Positions 6,975 through 10,794 of a stretch of 10,794 bases of DNA are shown piece by piece. The position numbers and the translations under genes were made by a program. How positions within the stretch are numbered: the stretch's first letter is position 1; each line of letters begins with the position of its first letter. The DNA lies in NCBI GenBank assembly GCA_016869915.1, contig VGDA01000080.1:1-10794 (forward strand). Direction: 5' to 3'. The notes beneath the pieces are model-generated. The model was not told the DNA's origin and searched no databases. It worked only from the letters and a program-made list of their open reading frames with translations. The stretch comes from Alphaproteobacteria bacterium (lineage in GTDB: Bacteria; Pseudomonadota; Alphaproteobacteria; CACIAM-22H2).

Positions 6975-7625
6975 TCAGCCGCGGAAGGGCGAGATCCGGG
7001 CGCGCTTGCCCGCCGCCCAGTCGGCGGGGGAGAGGCGCGGGATCGAGAAGGGCTCGGCGATCCGGCAATAGCCGCCGCCGGCGAGGCGCCCCACCAGGTC
7101 GAGGGCGAGCGTGTCGACGTGGAAGCGCTCGTCGACGATGCCGTCGCGCACGTGGAAGGCAAGGATCTCGCCGACGACGATCGAGCGCCCGTTGCGGTAG
7201 CGCAGTTCGTCCATCAGGCGGCATTCCATCGCCACCGGCGCCTCGGCGATGCGCGGCGCCCGGACCTGCGTCGATGCCGCGGGCGTGAGGCCGGCCTCGC
7301 GCAGTTCGTCGACGCCGGCGTCGAAGTCGATCGCGCAGACATTCATCGCCTCGGCGATCCCCGTGTCGACGAGGTTGACGACGAAGTCGTTCGTGGCCCG
7401 GATGTTCGCGACCGTGTCCTTCGAGACATCGGTCCTGCGCTGGTCGATCCCGAGCACGAGCAGCGCCGGCTCGTGGCTCATGACGTTGAAGAAGCTGTAG
7501 GGCGCGGCATTGAGCGCGCCCTTGCCGTCCGTCGTGCTGACGAGCGCGATCGGCCGCGGCACGACGCAGCCCGCCAGGAGCTTGTAGCGGTCCGCCGGCG
7601 CCGTCGCGGCGAAATCGTAGATCAT
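6975..7625 (-). CDS. Flavin reductase family protein (FMN-binding split barrel)
   Basis: This 216-residue protein has the flavin reductase-like split-barrel fold (COG1853 type), which binds FMN and often reduces it with NAD(P)H, either for a partner oxygenase or as a stand-alone enzyme. The typical N-terminal block is present at residues 23-50: PRPIALVSTTDG followed by NAAPYSFFNVMS, which line the flavin site in the family, and then EPALLVLGID. The middle section carries ANIRATNDFVVNLV, where family members have their conserved block around the flavin phosphate. There is no signal peptide or membrane segment. The ATG at 7625 follows AAGGGGGA (7634-7641 on the - strand) with eight bases between, a clear ribosome binding site. 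The gene starts 24 bases after folC and probably shares its transcript. No oxygenase gene is visible in the window, so the physiological partner and substrate are unknown. Confidence 0.88.
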   Translation of the reverse strand: MIYDFAATAPADRYKLLAGCVVPRPIALVSTTDGKGALNAAPYSFFNVMSHEPALLVLGIDQRRTDVSKDTVANIRATNDFVVNLVDTGIAEAMNVCAIDFDAGVDELREAGLTPAASTQVRAPRIAEAPVAMECRLMDELRYRNGRSIVVGEILAFHVRDGIVDERFHVDTLALDLVGRLAGGGYCRIAEPFSIPRLSPADWAAGKRARISPFRG

Positions 7626-7649
7626 CGTCCGGGTCCCCCTTGTCGCGCG

Positions 7650-8933
7650 TCAGCCATTCTCCGCCAGCACCGCGCCCGCGAGATAGAGCGAGCCGCAGAC
7701 CAGCACGCGGCGTGGCGCATCAAGCTGGCGCAGCGCCGCCGCGACATCCGGCGCCTCGCGCACGTCGGCGATGCCGGCGCCGCGCGCCGCCTCGGCGAGG
7801 CGCGCGGGCGGGAGGGCGAGGTGGTCGGCCGGGTTGCCGGCGCAGGCGATGCGACGCGCCACCGGCGCGAGCGCGGCCAGGATGGGCTCGGCGCGCTTGG
7901 TGGAGCGCAGCGCCACGACGATGTCGAGCGGCACGCCGTCGCCGAGGCTGCGCGCCCATGCGGCGATGGCGCGCGCGCCGTCCTCGTTGTGCCCGCCGTC
8001 GAGCCAGAGCTCGCAGCCCGGCGGCAGCGCATCGACGAGCGGGCCGCGCGACAGGCGCTGGAGCCGCGCCGGCCATTTCGCGCCGGCCACGCCCGCGGCG
8101 ATCGCAGCGTCGGGCAGGCGCAGGCGCCCGGGAAGCATCTCCGCCGCTGCCACCGCGGTCGCCGCGTTGGCGACCTGGTGCGGCCCGGCGAGCGCGGGGC
8201 CCGGCATCTCGCGCGCCGCCACGCCGCGATAGGAGAAGCCCCGCGCGGAGGGGGCATAGCTCCATTCCGTACCGTGGCGGAAGACGGGCGCGCCGAGCGC
8301 GACCGCGCGCGCGGCGATCGCCGCCGCGGCCTCGGGATGCTGGGGCGCGACGACGACCGGCACCTCGGCGCGCAGGATGCCGGCCTTCTCGGCGGCGATC
8401 AGAGCGAGCGTGTCGCCGAGGTATTCCATGTGGTCGAAGGAGACCGGCGTGACCACGGACACCAGCGGCCTTGCGACGACGTTGGTGGCGTCGAGGCGGC
8501 CGCCCATGCCCACCTCGAGCAGCACGAGGTCGGCCGGGTTGCGCGCGAAGGCGAGGAAGGCCGCGACGGTCGTGACCTCGAAGAAGGTGATCGGGCGACT
8601 CGCGTTGACGCGCTCGACCTCCTCGAGGATCGCGGCGAGCGCGTTGTCGGCGACGAGTTCGCCCGCGACGCGGATCCGCTCGTTGAAGCGCACGAGATGC
8701 GGGCTCGTGTAGGCGTGGACGCGCAGGCCCGCCGCCTCCGCCATCGCGCGCAGGCAAGCGACGGTCGAGCCCTTGCCGTTGGTGCCCGCGACGTGGATCG
8801 CCGGCGCGATCGCGTCCTGCGGGTCGCCGAGGTCGGCGAGCAGGCGGCGCACGCGATCGAGGCTCATGTCGATCGCCTTCGGGTGGAGCCCCGTCAGGCG
8901 ATCGAGGATCGGGTCGGCGCTGGTCGCGCTCAG
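7650..8933 (-). CDS. folC: FolC, folylpolyglutamate synthase / dihydrofolate synthase
   Basis: FolC ligates glutamate to dihydropteroate and/or tetrahydrofolates with ATP. Counted from a CTG at 8933 it has 427 residues, the usual length. Visible Mur-ligase-type motifs are the P-loop HVAGTNGKGST at 47-57, YTSPHLVRFNERIR at 75-88, the LEVGMGGRLDATN block, FDHMEYLG followed by AAEKAGI, and DGGHNEDGARA in the C-terminal domain. The start is unusual. The first ATG, at 8867, begins at MSLDRV and would remove the conserved HPKAID segment (residues 17-22; compare HSKTID in E. coli FolC). No ATG, GTG or TTG occurs in frame between 8867 and the accD end, nor in the adjacent part of accD that I read. 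The CTG overlaps the accD stop as CTGA, with a weak AAGG upstream, suggesting coupled re-initiation. Identity is certain; the start is inferred. Whether the enzyme is bifunctional cannot be read from the sequence. Confidence 0.93.
   Translation of the reverse strand: MSATSADPILDRLTGLHPKAIDMSLDRVRRLLADLGDPQDAIAPAIHVAGTNGKGSTVACLRAMAEAAGLRVHAYTSPHLVRFNERIRVAGELVADNALAAILEEVERVNASRPITFFEVTTVAAFLAFARNPADLVLLEVGMGGRLDATNVVARPLVSVVTPVSFDHMEYLGDTLALIAAEKAGILRAEVPVVVAPQHPEAAAAIAARAVALGAPVFRHGTEWSYAPSARGFSYRGVAAREMPGPALAGPHQVANAATAVAAAEMLPGRLRLPDAAIAAGVAGAKWPARLQRLSRGPLVDALPPGCELWLDGGHNEDGARAIAAWARSLGDGVPLDIVVALRSTKRAEPILAALAPVARRIACAGNPADHLALPPARLAEAARGAGIADVREAPDVAAALRQLDAPRRVLVCGSLYLAGAVLAENG
8930..8933 (-). 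other. CTGA overlap: accD stop and probable non-canonical folC start
   Basis: On the - strand the bases CTGA contain the TGA stop of accD and a CTG in the folC frame. The same arrangement with GTG occurs at addB/addA and at trpB/trpA in this window, so a start codon at this position would be expected; here it has C in place of A or G. Confidence 0.55.
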
Positions 8934-9847
8934 GGCGCCTTGCCGCCGCGGTGGCCCGCGGCGTCCTTGCCCTTCAGGCTGACGATCTCGGCGGAAGGCT
9001 GCGGTTCGACCAGCAGCTTGAGCAGCTTCGCCAGCTGGTCGCGCAGCTGGTGGCGATGGACAACCATGTCGAGCAGCCCGTGCTCGAGCAGGTATTCGGA
9101 CTTCTGGAAGCCGGGCGGCAGCTTCTCGCGGATCGTCTCCTCGATCACGCGCGCGCCCGCGAAGCCGATGACGGCGCCGGGCTCGGCGATGGCGATGTCG
9201 CCGAGCATCGCGAAGGAGGCGGAGACGCCGCCCGTCGTCGGGTCCGCGAGGACGACGACGAAGGGAAGCCCGGCCTCCTTGACCTCCTGCACCGCGATCA
9301 CCGTGCGCGGCAGCTGCATCAGGCTGAGGATGCCCTCCTGCATGCGCGCGCCGCCCGAGGCCGGGATCGCGATCAGCGGCGCCTGCTGCAGGACGGCGAG
9401 CTTGGCGGCGGCGAGGAAGCCCTCGCCGACGGCGATTCCCATCGATCCGCCCTGGAAGTCGAAGTTGAAGATCGCCACGACCACGCGCGTGCCGCCAATC
9501 GGACCGTGCGCGACGATGATGGCGTCCTGCTCCTGGGTCTTGTCGCGCGCTTCCTTGAGCCGGTCCGTGTAGCGCTTGCGGTCGCGGAAGCGCAGCGGGT
9601 CCTGGATCGTCCGCGGCAGCTCGATGCGCGCATAGGCGCCGTCGTCGAAGAGCATCTCCAGCCGGCGCTTCGCCGGCAGGCGCATGTGGTAGCCGCAATG
9701 CGTGCAGACCCGGTGGTTGGCCTCCAGGTCGCGGTGGAAGATCATCTTCTCGCAGGCCGGGCACTTGTCCCAGAGGTTGTCCGGCACCTCGGCCTTGCGC
9801 ACGAGGGCCTGGAGCTTCGGCCTGACGTAGTTGGTGATCCAGTTCAT
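8930..9847 (-). CDS. accD: AccD, acetyl-CoA carboxylase carboxyltransferase beta subunit
   Basis: AccD pairs with AccA to transfer the carboxyl group from carboxybiotin-BCCP to acetyl-CoA, giving malonyl-CoA for fatty acid synthesis. The 305-residue protein begins MNWITNYVRPK, typical of alphaproteobacterial AccD. A four-cysteine zinc ribbon is complete: C29-x2-C32 and C48-x2-C51, separated by 15 residues as in E. coli. The crotonase-like carboxyltransferase core follows, with FQGGSMG at 131-137 and SGGARMQEG at 164-172, then FVVVLADPTTGGVSASFAMLGD and GFAGARVIEETI. The C-terminal tail is short and rich in Lys, Gly and Ala. The ATG at 9847 is four bases after the trpA stop, with a GGGGG stretch (9856-9860) inside the end of trpA as the likely ribosome binding site. 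The next gene, folC, overlaps its stop codon. An in-frame upstream extension into trpA exists but is only a shadow. Confidence 0.97.
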   Translation of the reverse strand: MNWITNYVRPKLQALVRKAEVPDNLWDKCPACEKMIFHRDLEANHRVCTHCGYHMRLPAKRRLEMLFDDGAYARIELPRTIQDPLRFRDRKRYTDRLKEARDKTQEQDAIIVAHGPIGGTRVVVAIFNFDFQGGSMGIAVGEGFLAAAKLAVLQQAPLIAIPASGGARMQEGILSLMQLPRTVIAVQEVKEAGLPFVVVLADPTTGGVSASFAMLGDIAIAEPGAVIGFAGARVIEETIREKLPPGFQKSEYLLEHGLLDMVVHRHQLRDQLAKLLKLLVEPQPSAEIVSLKGKDAAGHRGGKAP

Positions 9848-9851
9848 CGGC

Positions 9852-10679
9852 TCAGCCCCCGCGCGCGCCGCGCACGCCTGCCGCGAGGTCGCGCACCAGG
9901 CCGAGCACGCGGTCGACCGTCGCGCCGGTGGCCTTGCCGGACGCGTCGAGCGTGTCGGCGACGGCCTGCACGATGGCCGAGCCGACCACCGCGGCGTCTG
10001 CGTCGCGCGCGATCGCGGCCGCCGCCTCGGGCGTCTTGATGCCGAAGCCGACCGCGACCGGCATCGTCGTGTGGCGGCGGATGCGCGCCATCGCCTCGCG
10101 CACGGCCTTGTCGTCGACGCTGCGCGTGCCGGTGATGCCGAGGATCGAGACGTAGTAGAGGAAGCCGGACGCGCCCTCGAGTATGCGCGGCAGGCGCCTG
10201 TCGTCGCTGGTCGGCGTCGCGAGGCGGATGAAGTCGAGGCCATGGGCCGCGGCCTGCGGCGCCGCCTCGCCCGACTCCTCGGGCGGCAGGTCGACGATGA
10301 TCAGGCCGTCGGCGCCGACGGCGCGCGCATCGCACATGAAGCTCTCAATGCCGTAGCTGAACAGCACGTTGAAGTAGCCCATCAGCACGATCGGCGTGGC
10401 GTCGTCCGTCTTGCGAAAGCCGCGCACCAGCTCGAGCGTGCCCTTGAGCGTCATGCCGCCGGCGAGCGCCCGCAGGCCCGAGGCCTGGATCGCGGGGCCG
10501 TCGGCCATCGGATCGGAGAACGGCATGCCGAGCTCGATCACGTCGGCGCCCGCCGCCGGCAGACCGGCGAGGATCCTCGCCGTCGTCGCCGCGTCGGGAT
10601 CGCCGGCCATCACGTAGGTGACGAGGCCGGCGCGGCCTTCCTTCCTCAGCGCCTCGAAGCGCGGGCCGATCCGGCTCAC
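9852..10679 (-). CDS. trpA: TrpA, tryptophan synthase alpha chain
   Basis: TrpA cleaves indole-3-glycerol phosphate to glyceraldehyde-3-phosphate and indole, which is channelled to TrpB. The protein is 275 residues, the normal length. Catalytic Glu49 (VIELGMPFSDP) and Asp60 (MADGP) sit at the same numbers as in the Salmonella enzyme. Loop 6 keeps Gly181, Thr183 and Gly184; its residues 179-180 are Ile-Leu where Salmonella has Arg-Ala, a region that varies in the family. The phosphate-site segments GFGI (211-214) and VGSAIV (232-237) are present. The GTG start at 10679 overlaps the trpB stop (GTGA), as expected for coupled, equal production of the two subunits; a GGGG lies seven bases upstream. 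An in-frame ATG at 10736 lies inside trpB and is not used. The gene is followed after four bases by accD. Confidence 0.97.
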   Translation of the reverse strand: MSRIGPRFEALRKEGRAGLVTYVMAGDPDAATTARILAGLPAAGADVIELGMPFSDPMADGPAIQASGLRALAGGMTLKGTLELVRGFRKTDDATPIVLMGYFNVLFSYGIESFMCDARAVGADGLIIVDLPPEESGEAAPQAAAHGLDFIRLATPTSDDRRLPRILEGASGFLYYVSILGITGTRSVDDKAVREAMARIRRHTTMPVAVGFGIKTPEAAAAIARDADAAVVGSAIVQAVADTLDASGKATGATVDRVLGLVRDLAAGVRGARGG

Positions 10680-10794
10680 AGCGTCACCCCGAAGCGCTCC
10701 GCGATCGCGAAGACGTCCTTGTCGCCGCGCCCGCACATGTTCATGACGATGGTCTTGTCCTTGCCCATGCGCGGGGCGCGCTTGATCACCTCGG
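10676..10794 (-). CDS. trpB: TrpB, tryptophan synthase beta chain, C-terminal end only
   Basis: Only the last 38 codons are in the window; the gene continues beyond base 10794. The end contains KTIVMNMCGRGDKDVF, the conserved C-terminal block of the PLP enzyme that condenses indole with serine, including the CGRGDKD segment near the cofactor. The protein ends in ERFGVTL. Its TGA stop overlaps the trpA GTG start. The position directly before trpA confirms the identity. Confidence 0.93.
   Translation of the reverse strand, partial: EVIKRAPRMGKDKTIVMNMCGRGDKDVFAIAERFGVTL

Noticed and set aside
6501..9572. A 1023-codon + strand frame across the - strand genes
   Set aside because: It is an antisense shadow of the phosphatidyltransferase, flavin reductase-like, folC and accD genes, each of which has intact motifs on the - strand.
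9848..10243. Upstream in-frame extension of accD into trpA
   Set aside because: The conserved AccD N-terminus begins at the ATG at 9847, and the extension is an out-of-frame reading of trpA.
10680..10736. ATG at 10736 as the trpA start
   Set aside because: It lies within the trpB coding sequence; the family N-terminus and the catalytic residue numbering fit GTG 10679.
1..10794. Search for mobile elements, tRNA, CRISPR repeats, toxin-antitoxin or defence genes
   Set aside because: Nothing of this kind was seen; genes fill the window and all belong to housekeeping or common enzyme families.

Overview
This window is very GC-rich (well above 70% by eye) and reads as ordinary chromosomal core sequence. 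It most likely comes from an alphaproteobacterium, probably of the Hyphomicrobiales (Rhizobiales). The reasons are the alpha-type AddB, the best fit of every protein to my memory of alphaproteobacterial relatives, and a gene set (addB-addA-trxA facing folC-accD-trpA-trpB) that I recall as a conserved neighbourhood in that order. I cannot name the genus from sequence alone. No mobile element, tRNA, rRNA, CRISPR array or phage gene was seen. I do not see a novel defence or biosynthetic system here.

Layout. The left half is on the + strand: the 3' part of addB (its 5' end lies outside the window), addA joined to it by a GTGA stop/start overlap, a 100-base intergenic region with a good promoter candidate and an unusual dyad, then trxA and a strong intrinsic terminator. 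The right half is on the - strand and, read in its own direction, runs trpB (last 38 codons only), trpA, accD, folC, a flavin reductase-like gene and a CDP-alcohol phosphatidyltransferase. Gaps there are from -4 to 24 bases, so it looks like one transcription unit whose promoter is outside the window. The two units converge on the terminator near 6279-6309. No stretch over 300 bases lacks a gene; the longest non-coding stretch is 5831-5930.

Function. AddA and AddB form the helicase-nuclease that processes double-strand DNA ends for RecA. TrxA is the general cytosolic dithiol reductant. TrpA and TrpB catalyse the last two steps of tryptophan synthesis, AccD is the carboxyltransferase beta subunit of acetyl-CoA carboxylase, and FolC adds glutamate to folates. 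The flavin reductase-like protein and the membrane phosphatidyltransferase have no clear link to their neighbours and appear to be additions to the 3' end of the trp-accD-folC unit.

Points worth a second look: folC has no ATG, GTG or TTG that would preserve its conserved N-terminus and seems to start at a CTG overlapping the accD stop; the trxA leader carries three GCAATC/GATTGC elements, two of them forming a 9-bp dyad over the -10 region; the phosphatidyltransferase signature has a spacer one residue shorter than the textbook motif; and AddB lacks the C-terminal cysteines of the iron-sulfur type.
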